DNA of 64,000 bases from CAVQWT01 sp963810815 (GTDB lineage: Bacteria > Pseudomonadota > Gammaproteobacteria > Burkholderiales > Casimicrobiaceae), in the NCBI GenBank assembly GCA_963810815.1, contig CAWEPB010000007.1:496001-560000 (forward strand). The letters run 5' to 3'. The notes under the pieces were generated by a model. The model ran no database searches and had not been told where the DNA came from. It saw only the letters and a list, made by a program, of their open reading frames with translations. This document shows positions 8,968 through 16,261 of the stretch, one piece after another. The position numbers and the translations under genes were made by a program. Position 1 is the first letter of the stretch. The number at the start of each line of letters is the position of its first letter.

Positions 8968-9645
8968 TGCCAGGGCCGCCAATCCTCTCCGGCAGGGAAT
9001 CCACATTTCCTGCCCGTCGATGATTGGGCGATCGTTGACGCGAGGTTTCAACGAGCAGAACAGGGTGGGAGCGAGAGCGGCCAGACCCTGTATCCCCGGC
9101 CGGCCAGTCCAGAGTCGCTCCCGAAACCGAATAGTTGTCGACCTCGGAACCTAAGCTTGGCGCCAAATCCGCGGTTTGCGATTGCCGGCAGGGGTCATTG
9201 CGTTATTATGCCAATGGTATAAAATGCGCTCAATACGTGGCAAGACCACTGGCGAAATGGCTGATGTGCGTCCCATGAATGCGTGCTCTGAGGCGCAATG
9301 TACCAGTCGTCGGCTACGTGCCGACCGCGAAAAAGGGCTGACTCGAGCGACTGTGGTCCTGCAGCAGGAACAGTACGCATGAACGTGGGGATTGAACAAG
9401 CAGGCGCCGGAATGTCTACACTTTGAGGATTGGCCGTAAACGTCACTTGGCCATGCTGCACCCATTGTCGTGAATTCTCGCCCTTGGCCAATATCCAAGT
9501 GGCCCCCCATTGCACCATTTCTCGTTGAAAGTGATGGGTCCTCCGGCCCACTTCGAACCGTAACGTTGAACCTGGCGGGCGATAGGTCGCCGCTGCGATG
9601 CAGACGCGCTGCAAGCCAGGAATGCCCATTTCTGTGGGAGGCAAA
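8968..9645. other. Intergenic region, about 680 bases, no gene supported
   Basis: The stretch separates the polysaccharide operon from the two secreted-protein genes. It has a hairpin near its left end (8991-9014) and an AT-rich patch GGTATAAAATG at about 9216-9226 that could be a -10 element, though no good -35 sits at the right distance. TTGGCC occurs three times within 60 bases (9430, 9447, 9484), with a related GTGGCC at 9499. Short open frames on both strands have atypical composition and no recognisable motif. It probably carries the promoter for the gene starting at 9646. Confidence 0.5.
8991..9014. terminator. Possible terminator-like hairpin
   Basis: GGCAGGGAA and TTCCTGCC form an 8-bp stem with one bulged G around a 7-base loop, 24 bases after the stop of the membrane glycosyltransferase. 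No U-run follows, so it would be a weak or factor-dependent terminator, or simply a processing or stability hairpin. Confidence 0.3.
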
Positions 9646-10593
9646 ATGAACACCGAATCGTCTTCATCGTGTGACAGGTCAGTCGTATCTTTCAGGTCGC
9701 ACAAGGTCCAGCATCATCCGGCAAAGGCCGGCAGGATTTCGCTTGTTGCGGTGCTTTTGTGCGGACTGTTGTCGCTGTTTGCGGTCAGCCGGACGGCAAA
9801 TGCGACAAACTATTTTTCCTGGGGTGCGGAGACTCAGAGCACAGTAATCATTCGCGGCGCATCAAGCCCCATTTATGGGTACCACGGGGGAACGACGCGC
9901 GACTGCACCGTGGCACACTCAGGGTCCTGTTCGATGAAGCTGAACGTGATCGGAAATGACAGCGGCAATCAACAGATGGGCATTGATATTCCGCAGGCGC
10001 CGTACGGCTGGAACATCGTCGGGAGTCGGGCGATGTATTATCGCTGGTACATGCGAATCATGCCCGGTTTCAAGTGGGGAAGCGGTACCGCAAAGACGAA
10101 ATCCAGTCGCATCGGGGGTGGCGTTCAGGGCTATACCGGTTACTTGATGAGCTACGGGTTCCTGATCGGGGAGTGTTCCAGCGCGGGTTGCACGCTGAAC
10201 GATGGCAGTTCCAACGGCAGCGACGCCAACCTGAAAGTTTCACTAGATTTTCGGGCGAAGGCGGACGGCGTATGGCACGAGTACATTGTCAAGGTCAAGC
10301 CCAATACGTCTGCGAGCTGTACCGCTCCGTCCAACTGTGATGCACAGTTTCAGGCGTGGGTTGATGGCGTCTCAGTGGGGGAATACAACAACTTCAAGCT
10401 TCACAACAACGCCTCTGATGCAATGACCGAATTCTGGGGTGGGTGGATGGTTGCCCCGTATTTCCAGCTGGGCGGGACATCGACTGATGGTGGAACAATT
10501 TACCTGGACGATTTCTCTACGGACGATACATGGAATTCAGTTTTTTCGGGCGTCCCGCCGCTTCCGGCGCCGGCCAACCTCCGGAAGCAATAG
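9646..10593 (+). CDS. Secreted protein, probable concanavalin-A/polysaccharide-lyase fold
   Basis: A 315-residue exported protein, starting at ATG 9646 after GGGAGG. An earlier in-frame ATG at 9598 lacks a ribosome-binding site. It has a long n-region (about 30 residues, ending AKAGR), a hydrophobic core ISLVAVLLCGLLSLFAV and a likely cleavage after ANA (residue 53). The mature part has paired cysteines (RDCTVAHSGSC, GECSSAGC, SASCTAPSNC), the strand YYRWYMRIMPGFKW and a C-terminal AQFQAWVDGVSV...TIYLDDFS. This pattern resembles ConA-like jelly-roll lyases and lectins of the heparin-lyase/alginate-lyase type. It ends with PAPANLRKQ. The next gene encodes a relative. With a polysaccharide operon just upstream, binding or trimming of the secreted polymer is the likely job; enzymatic activity is not proven. 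Confidence 0.75.
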   Translation: MNTESSSSCDRSVVSFRSHKVQHHPAKAGRISLVAVLLCGLLSLFAVSRTANATNYFSWGAETQSTVIIRGASSPIYGYHGGTTRDCTVAHSGSCSMKLNVIGNDSGNQQMGIDIPQAPYGWNIVGSRAMYYRWYMRIMPGFKWGSGTAKTKSSRIGGGVQGYTGYLMSYGFLIGECSSAGCTLNDGSSNGSDANLKVSLDFRAKADGVWHEYIVKVKPNTSASCTAPSNCDAQFQAWVDGVSVGEYNNFKLHNNASDAMTEFWGGWMVAPYFQLGGTSTDGGTIYLDDFSTDDTWNSVFSGVPPLPAPANLRKQ

Positions 10594-10723
10594 TTACTCC
10601 GCTGCCGACGTTCGATGGCAATCAATCGGACATCGACTCAGCAGCAGTCCCCGTTCTGGGGTCGCAAAGGTTTACCGATCCGGTGAGCTCCTAGGAGATG
10701 ATCTCAACCGCAAGGAGGCACCA

Positions 10724-11647
10724 ATGAAGTACTCAGTATTGCTTGTTGTGTCGTGCCTAAGCCTATTTGCATCGTCAAGGTCCTTTGCGGACGAGTGTCC
10801 CGCCAACTGGAGCGCGCTGCACCCGGATTGGATTTGGTGCGACGACTTCGAGTCAGACAAGCTGTCGAGTTACTTCGACAGAACTACCGCATTCAGTCGT
10901 ACAGGCGGGATCGGATTGAATGGCACTACCGGAATGCAGGCAACTTTCACTTCCGGTGTATCGGACGCCGGGTCGCTCAAATTGGCATTTGGACTGACTC
11001 CGCCGGGCGGCGGATTCACTCCGCCGGTGGGCGTTACGACCACCACGAAGTTTCGCGATGTGTATTACCGCGTCTACGTAAAGTCGCAGGTCGGCTGGCA
11101 GAGCGGGTCGAATGGCAATCAGAGCAAATTGTCTCGGGCGACTTCCTTTGTGGCAGCCGACTGGTCGCAAGCGATGATCGCGCACCTGTGGAGCAACGAC
11201 ACGGGGAACAACAACTACCTGCGAATTGATCCGGCAGGGTGCGTTTCGGGCGCAACGGTCCAATGCGTCGGATATAACGATTTTGCGCATCTGGCTTGGC
11301 TTGGTGCCGCAAATGGCACTACCGCGATCTTCGCGCCGCCGATTCCCGGAACTTGGAACTGCATCGAAACGCACGTCCGGCTAAACGATGCAGGACTGGC
11401 GAATGGCGTTCACGAGTTTTGGATTGACGACAAGCTCGAGGCCCGGAATGCCACCTTGAATTTCGTCGGAAGCTTCACTGCCTACGGGATCAATGCGATT
11501 CTGCTCGAAAACTATATCAACAATGGAGCGCCGCAAACCCAGAAGCGGTACTGGGATAACTTCGTGGTGTCGCGGCAGCGCATCGGATGTTCGCCAACTG
11601 GCGCTGCTCTCCCAGCTCCTCAGAACCTGCGGATAGTTGGCGGATGA
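10724..11647 (+). CDS. Secreted protein, probable concanavalin-A/polysaccharide-lyase fold (relative of preceding gene)
   Basis: A 307-residue exported protein starting at ATG 10724 behind a strong AAGGAGG, so the in-frame GTG at 10439 is rejected. The signal peptide is short (MKYSVLLVVSCLSLFASSRSFA, cleavage near residue 22). The mature N terminus DECPANW...WCDDFES, the strand VYYRVYVKSQVGW, the pair NCIETHVRLND and GVHEFWIDDK, and the final RYWDNFVVS are typical of a ConA-like jelly roll. Cysteines are in pairs. It ends PAPQNLRIVGG, matching the tail of the neighbour. The 130-base spacer before it carries the ribosome-binding site but no clear promoter, so the two may be cotranscribed. Probable extracellular glycan binding or cleavage; no catalytic residue assigned. 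Confidence 0.75.
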   Translation: MKYSVLLVVSCLSLFASSRSFADECPANWSALHPDWIWCDDFESDKLSSYFDRTTAFSRTGGIGLNGTTGMQATFTSGVSDAGSLKLAFGLTPPGGGFTPPVGVTTTTKFRDVYYRVYVKSQVGWQSGSNGNQSKLSRATSFVAADWSQAMIAHLWSNDTGNNNYLRIDPAGCVSGATVQCVGYNDFAHLAWLGAANGTTAIFAPPIPGTWNCIETHVRLNDAGLANGVHEFWIDDKLEARNATLNFVGSFTAYGINAILLENYINNGAPQTQKRYWDNFVVSRQRIGCSPTGAALPAPQNLRIVGG

Positions 11648-11724
11648 ACTTCAGCGGGCGGGATTGGCGCCGGCGTGGAATGTATCCTTCCGCGAGGACA
11701 ATGCGACCACCCGCCAGTTGAACC

Positions 11725-11735
11725 CGTAAGCTCCC
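11725..11735 (-). repeat. IS-end-like 11-mer, copy 1 (inverted)
   Basis: CGTAAGCTCCC on the + strand, the inverse of GGGAGCTTACG found at 14330 and 14530. It lies 18 bases beyond the stop of the IS3 orfB fragment, where the terminal inverted repeat of that element would be expected. With the copy ending at 14340 it forms an inverted pair around the whole IS mosaic. Confidence 0.55.
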
Positions 11736-11752
11736 ACGTCAAGTGGACAGTT

Positions 11753-12358
11753 CTAAACTGGAGTTTCCGTGGCGAGCAACTGCTTGCGATAGCGCGCTGG
11801 CGGCAGGCTTCCCAACGCCTCGTGCGGCCTGATTTCGTTGTACCGCTCGAGCCATTCGGCGGTGATCGCGCGGACCTCATCGAGCGAGTCGAACAGGTCG
11901 GCGCTCAGCACTTCCTCGAGGCAGGTCCGGTTGAAGCGCTCGATGTAGGCATTCTGGTCCGGCTCTCCCGGCTGGATGAAACGCAACTCGATGTCTTGCT
12001 CCTTGCCCCAGTCAGTGAACGTCTGGCTGGTCAGTTCGGGGCCGTTGTCGCAGCGAATCGCGCTGGGCCGGCCGTGCAGGTCGATCATCTGGGCCAGGAA
12101 GGCGCTGACCCGGGCGGCGGGAATGCTGACCGCTACGTCAATGCCTAGGGCGCCACGATTGGCCTCGTCGATCACGTTCAGCATCCGGAACACGCGCCCG
12201 CTGTACAGCGTATCGCGCATGAAATCGATGGCCCAGACCGCGTTCATCCGCGGCTCCACCCACAACGGCTGTCGCACCCGCTGTGGCACCCGCCGCCTGG
12301 TTCGCCGCGGCAGGTTGAGCCGCAGTTGGCAGTACACCCGCCAGATCCGCTTGTGGGT
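11753..12358 (-). pseudogene. IS3-family transposase orfB, 5'-truncated
   Basis: The C-terminal two thirds of an IS3-type OrfB integrase. Reading on the minus strand, the frame enters as THKRIWRVYCQLRLNL, the conserved segment just before the catalytic core, with no start codon of its own beyond internal GTGs. The DDE triad is visible: D in VWAIDFMRD, D in IRCDNGPE, and E in NAYIERFNRT. The end NEIRPHEALGSLPPARYRK is the typical family C terminus. The N-terminal HTH part is missing. The break at about 12358 adjoins the IS21-type element, so an insertion or deletion removed the 5' end. It cannot produce a full transposase. Confidence 0.88.
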
Positions 12359-12369
12359 TCCTGCAGGCT

Positions 12370-12399
12370 GGCGGCTCCGTGCGAGATCGGGGAGCCGCC
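12370..12399 (+). promoter_or_regulatory. Hairpin immediately upstream of istA
   Basis: GGCGGCTCC (12370-12378) and GGAGCCGCC (12391-12399) are perfectly complementary with a 12-base loop. They end one base before the ATG of istA, so the ribosome-binding region would be sequestered in the mRNA. Such structures limit read-in translation of transposase genes; this role is inferred here. Confidence 0.45.
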
Positions 12400-12400
12400 C

Positions 12401-13439
12401 ATGTATGGGAGGGAGCAGCGAGTGCTGTTACGTCACTATCTGGAGCGGGGCCTGAGCAAGGCCGAGGTGGCCCGGGAGCTGGGGGTCGCCCGGCGCACGG
12501 TCTATCACTGGATCGCCAGCGGCCAGCTCGACCGCGAACTTAATGACCTGCCAGTGCGGTACACGGCACGCCCGCCGGTGGCGCGGAAGATCGATCCGTT
12601 CCGCGGCATCATCGACGCCCGGCTGGCCGAGTTTCCCCGCCTGACGGCAACCCGCCTGCTGGCGGAGATCCGGGCGGCCGGGTACGCCGGCGGCTACACC
12701 CAAGTGAAGGCGTACGTCCGGCGGGTACGGCCGACGCCGGCGGCGGAACCCGTCGTGCGCTTCTAGACGCCGCCCGGCCACCAAGGCCAGGTCGACTTCG
12801 CCGAGTTCCGGTTGCCGTGGGGCAAGCGTTACGCGCTGGTCGTGGTGCTGGGCCATTCCCGGCTGCTGTGGCTGCAGTTCTATCCGCGCCAGACGATGGC
12901 GGTCCTAATGCGCGGGCTGGAAGAAGCCTTCGACTTCTTCGGTTGCGTGCCGGCCGAGCTGCTGTTCGATCAGATGAAGGCGGTGATCATCGACGACGGG
13001 CGGGAGGTCGGCGGCCGGCTGCTGGAGAACGCCGAGTTCCTGCGCTTCGCTGCCCACTGGGGCTTCCGGGTCCGGGCCTGCCGGCCGTATCGGGCCAAGA
13101 CGAAGGGCAAGGTCGAACGGCCCATCAGCTACGTGCGCCAAAGGCTTCTTCTACGGTCGGCCATTTCTCAACGACGCCGACCTCAACGCCCAGGCGCTGT
13201 CGTGGTTGGCCCAGACCGCCAACCGGCGTCTCCACCGGACCACGCTGGAGGTTCCGCGGGTGCGCTTCGAACGTGCCGAGCGGGCGCTGCTACACCCGCT
13301 GGTGGCGCACCCGTATCGGTCGTTGCTGATCCCGGCCAAGACCCCGGAGCCGCCGCGGCAACCCCGCGCGCCGGCCCTGCTCACCGTGGAGCGCCGACCG
13401 CTCGCCTGGTATGACCGGCTGACCGGGGGCGCGCCATGA
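12401..13439 (+). pseudogene. istA: IS21-type transposase istA, inactivated by nonsense and frameshift
   Basis: The repaired product would have 345 residues. The N terminus has the helix-turn-helix GLSKAEVARELGVARRTVYHW. At 12764 a TAG stands where the family has GAG: the text reads VVRF-stop-TPPGHQGQVDF, against the usual FETPPG. The catalytic region continues in the same frame (GQVDFAE, FDQMKAVI, KGKVERPISYVRQ). An extra A in the AAA run at 13140-13142 then shifts the frame, after which GFFYGRPFLNDADLNAQALSW continues to WYDRLTGGAP. The stop overlaps the start of istB (ATGA). Two independent lesions mean no functional IstA from this copy, unless the frameshift is a read error; the TAG would remain. 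Confidence 0.88.
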
Positions 13440-14266
13440 GCGCCGCCCCGCGCCCGGCGCGCGACGCCATCCGCGCCATGCTGGCCGACCTCAAGATGCC
13501 CGGTTCGCTGGAGGCGGTCGACGGCATCCTGAGCGAGATCGATGGCGGTCGCATAGCGGCCACCGAGGCGATCAACCGCCTGCTCGCCGCCCAGGTCACG
13601 CTGCGCAACAACCGTCGGCTGCAGGCGGCGATGCGCTCCTCTCGCCTGCCGGCGGTGAAGACGCTGGAGTCCTTCGACTTCTCCTTCCAGCCCTCGCTCA
13701 AGCGGGAGCAGATCGAGCGCCTGCACGAGCTCAACTTCATCGAGCGCAAGGAGAACGTGGTTCTACTCGGCCCGCCCGGCGTGGGCAAGACGCACCTGGC
13801 GATCAGCCTTGCCATCGCCGCTGCCCAGCGCGGCCGCCGCGTCTACTACGGCACCTTGATCGACCTAATCACCTCGCTCGAGGAAGCTCAAGCCGCCGGC
13901 CACTTGACGCGGCGGCTGGCGGTCCTGACCCACCCCTCGCTGCTGGTGGTCGACGAGATCGGCTACCTCCCGATCAACCACGCCGGCGCCGTGCTGTTCT
14001 TCCAACTCATGAATCGCCGGTACGAGCGCGCCTCGACCGTGCTCACCTCCAACAAGAGCTTCGAGGAGTGGGGCGCGGTATTCGGCGACGACGTGATGGC
14101 CGCGGCGCTCATCGACCGGGTGCTGCACCACTGCCACCTCGTGAACATCCGCGGCAACAGCTACCGGATGCGCGAGCACACCGAGTTGTACCGAACGCTA
14201 CAACCTGAGATCGACGCAGCGGAGCCAGTCCGACGCATCCGCCGGTCGAAGGTGGCCGGCAACTGA
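13436..14266 (+). CDS. istB: IS21-type ATP-binding transposition helper IstB
   Basis: A 276-residue AAA+ ATPase that assists IstA in target selection and strand transfer. Walker A is LLGPPGVGKTHLAI (about residues 108-121) and Walker B is LLVVDEIGYLPI. The sensor region VLTSNKSFEEWGAVFGDD and the C-terminal HCHLVNIRGNSYRM are standard for IstB. It starts at ATG 13436 and overlaps istA by four bases, the usual translational coupling in IS21. The reading frame is intact, but its partner istA is not, so mobility would need an IstA supplied in trans. Confidence 0.95.
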   Translation: MSAAPRPARDAIRAMLADLKMPGSLEAVDGILSEIDGGRIAATEAINRLLAAQVTLRNNRRLQAAMRSSRLPAVKTLESFDFSFQPSLKREQIERLHELNFIERKENVVLLGPPGVGKTHLAISLAIAAAQRGRRVYYGTLIDLITSLEEAQAAGHLTRRLAVLTHPSLLVVDEIGYLPINHAGAVLFFQLMNRRYERASTVLTSNKSFEEWGAVFGDDVMAAALIDRVLHHCHLVNIRGNSYRMREHTELYRTLQPEIDAAEPVRRIRRSKVAGN

Positions 14267-14329
14267 CACGACCACGGTGCGCAAATTTCAAGCGCCAGAA
14301 CTGTGCGGTTCTCGCCCGGCGTTGACAGG

Positions 14330-14340
14330 GGGAGCTTACG
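14330..14340 (+). repeat. IS-end-like 11-mer, copy 2
   Basis: GGGAGCTTACG located between the probable IS21 right end (TTGACA, ending 14326) and the point where the IS3 orfA fragment begins. The preceding bases TTGACAG and those around copy 1 (read in reverse, TTGACGT) are also similar, extending the match to about 19 bases with mismatches. Confidence 0.55.
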
Positions 14341-14475
14341 GATCTCCGAGGGCGGTAGGTCAAAGGACCAACTCGCCTCGGCCACCGTGGTCTTGCCCTG
14401 GATGATTTCCAGCACCAGCGCCGTCTTCCGCCGCGCCGTCCACCGATTGATGTCTTCTTCCATCACTGCGCTCAT
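14341..14475 (-). pseudogene. IS3-family orfA fragment (N-terminal part)
   Basis: On the minus strand the frame opens MSAVMEEDINRWTARRKTA and continues LVLEIIQGKTTVAEASWSFD then LPPSEI, the helix-turn-helix N terminus of a well-known IS3 OrfA group. Homology stops at SEI (14341), where the 11-mer and IS21 end sequence take over. About 45 of the usual roughly 100 residues remain. This OrfA type normally pairs with a different OrfB from the one left at 11753-12358, so the two fragments may come from separate IS3 elements. Confidence 0.75.
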
Positions 14476-14515
14476 GTCATGTCCCTTTCGAAATTCTGAC
14501 TTAAGCAGGAAATAG

Positions 14516-14554
14516 GTGGGTCATTACAGGGGAGCTTACGAGTGGGTCATTGCA
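14516..14554. repeat. Tandem IS-end remnants: GTGGGTCATT(A/G)CA twice around an 11-mer copy
   Basis: GTGGGTCATTACA at 14516-14528 and GTGGGTCATTGCA at 14542-14554 are direct repeats 26 bases apart. GGGAGCTTACG (14530-14540) lies between them. Read on the minus strand, TGTAATGACCCAC stands just outside the orfA fragment and fits an IS3 terminal repeat. The second copy looks like a relic of another end, so the junction has been hit more than once. Confidence 0.5.
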
Positions 14555-15484
14555 ATCGCTTCTAGACAAATTGACGTATACAACCAGTCGCAAAGATCCA
14601 ACCTCACGGGGAAACGTGAGCTTTATCCGACAGTCGGATTGTTTGGTCCTGCTGAGCGATCGTATGCTAGATTGAACTTTGACCGGGAGGGGGGGACGGG
14701 GGGTTGTCCCTTGCATGCTGCAAGGTTTGCCATTCTGCGGACCCAAAGAAATGGGATTCCTGGTGGGTTTTCTTGCGCCGAAGGGTGGTCCAATGGAAAA
14801 GTGGCGTTTCACAAATTTGCTGCCGATGGGGATTCTAGAGGGGCGTAAAGCCGAGAGCACCACCTGATGGCGGATGCATCCGGGACTTGGGGACTTGAAA
14901 TGGGCGAACCCGGCAATCGAGAAGGTATTGAGCCGAACGATCTGACGCCCGACCAACCGGTAGGCGATCCAGCCCATGACCGTTGAGCAAGGCGGGCCGG
15001 AACCCCTCTCTTCCCAAGTGGCCCGGGAGCCACGGGTGACGAACCAAGCGTCGGGGACAATCTTGGTGCAACGCGACGTCGTTGTCGTCGCGGCGACCGA
15101 CGCCGCTGTCGCCCACGCTCTGTTGCCCGCGATGTGCAAAGGGACTTCTGCAAATGGTACGACCGGATTCACCAGCAGGAACATCCGAGGCATTCCGGGC
15201 GGGCTATTTGATTCTCTGCTGCGCGCGAAGCCTCGGCCTTCCGCGGCGGCCGAAACGGCAAGTAGCCCATGGCGTACGGCAACGATCGTGGGTGGAGCTG
15301 GGAACGGCATTCGTGTCCCGTTTGGAGGATCTGTCCGGCCGACCGCGGCAGATTCCACGCGACGATGGGCAATTTTTCCGGGAGCGCCGGCCTTGACCCA
15401 TGTGTGGCCCCGCGCGTCGCATTCGGTCAGGCTGACGACGATCACGCGGCATGGCCTACGATCAGGTGCTGGCGAGGAGGCCCG
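14555..15484. other. About 930 bases without a supportable gene
   Basis: This lies between the IS remnants and the PKS operon. Open frames exist on both strands (one minus frame runs from 16300 down to 14501) but they show no family motif, and their composition is that of stop-poor GC-rich DNA. The left part (14570-14720) is lower in GC and holds weak promoter-like words, TTGACG at 14571 and TATGCT at 14663, not paired at consensus distance. The promoter for the biosynthetic operon is expected here or nearer the start at 15485. A decayed gene or IS cannot be excluded. Confidence 0.45.
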
Positions 15485-16261
15485 ATGACCGGTTCCTGGC
15501 TGCTGCGCTTCATTCCGCGCCCGCAGGCGGGAGCCCGCTTGTTCTGCTTTCCGTACGCAGGCGGGGGCGCTGCGGCGTACCGGTTGTGGCCTGAGGGGCT
15601 GCCCGCCGAAATCGAGGTGTGCGCGGTCCAGCTGCCCGGGCGCGCCAATCGCTTGCGTGAGCCGGCGCTGGCCAGCATCCCCGCAACGGTGGAGGCGTTG
15701 CTGCCGGCGCTGATGCCGCACCTGGATCGTCCCTTCGCCCTCTTCGGGCACAGCATGGGGTCGGTGCTGGCCTACGAAGTCGCCGCTGAATTGGCCAGAC
15801 GCGCAGGCCCCCTTCCAGCACACCTGTTCGTATCCGGGCGTCGGCCGCCGCGCATACCCGGGTCCGACCCGCTGCTGCACGTGCTTCCCGATCACCTGTT
15901 CGTCGCCGAGATCAACCGGCGTTACCGGGGGATACCCACCGAGGTCTTCAACGAACCGGAGCTGATGGCGTTGCTGCTGCCGTGCCTGCGCGCCGACATC
16001 CTTGCGCTCGAGACGCACGAACCGGGCTCCGCCCCTGCGCTGCCCTGTCCGATCACGGCCTTCGGCGGCACGGATGACCCGCTGACCCCGCGTGAGCACC
16101 TCGAGGCATGGCGCAGCGAGACGCGCACGGGTTTCCGCCTGCGCATGTTTTCCGGGGACCATTTCTATCTCGATCCCCGGCGCGCGGAGGTGCTCGCCGA
16201 CATCGCGGCCACGCTTGCGCCACTGCTCACCGGGCGCGCATCGAAGCAGGCCGCCGCGTGA
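15485..16261 (+). CDS. Type II thioesterase (editing, PKS/NRPS-associated)
   Basis: A 258-residue alpha/beta hydrolase that would clear aberrant acyl groups from carrier proteins of the assembly line. The start is ATG 15485 after GAGGAGG. Family marks are LFCFPYAGGGAAAYRLW near the N terminus, the nucleophile elbow FGHSMG with Ser90, the acid in GGTDDPLTP (Asp197/Asp198) and the catalytic His226 in FSGDHFYL. The length and the PGRANRLREP loop fit the RifR/GrsT-type external thioesterases. Its stop overlaps the GTG start of the first PKS (GTGA at 16258), so it leads the operon. No chain-terminating thioesterase appears elsewhere in the window. Confidence 0.95.
   Translation: MTGSWLLRFIPRPQAGARLFCFPYAGGGAAAYRLWPEGLPAEIEVCAVQLPGRANRLREPALASIPATVEALLPALMPHLDRPFALFGHSMGSVLAYEVAAELARRAGPLPAHLFVSGRRPPRIPGSDPLLHVLPDHLFVAEINRRYRGIPTEVFNEPELMALLLPCLRADILALETHEPGSAPALPCPITAFGGTDDPLTPREHLEAWRSETRTGFRLRMFSGDHFYLDPRRAEVLADIAATLAPLLTGRASKQAAA

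Larger units (their letters stand above)
12366..14326 (+). mobile_element. IS21-family insertion sequence (degenerate istA, intact istB)
   Basis: About 2 kb holding istA and istB in the normal overlapping order. The right end is placed at ...CGTTGACA, because the inverted reading TGTCAACGCC begins with TGT as IS21 ends do. The left end is set where the IS3 orfB frame loses similarity, but no matching inverted repeat was found there, so the left terminus may be lost. A 9-bp perfect inverted repeat (GGCGGCTCC/GGAGCCGCC, 12370-12378 and 12391-12399) stands directly before istA. IS3 fragments lie on both sides. Boundaries are approximate. Confidence 0.75.

Noticed and set aside
9500..9514. TGGCC...TTGCA, close to a sigma-54 promoter
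   Set aside because: The GG and GC elements are separated by 9 bases instead of the required 10, so a sigma-54 promoter is unlikely.
14976..15488. A plus-strand 170-codon frame just before the thioesterase
   Set aside because: No ribosome-binding site, no motif, alanine/arginine/threonine-rich composition, and it overlaps the well-supported start at 15485.
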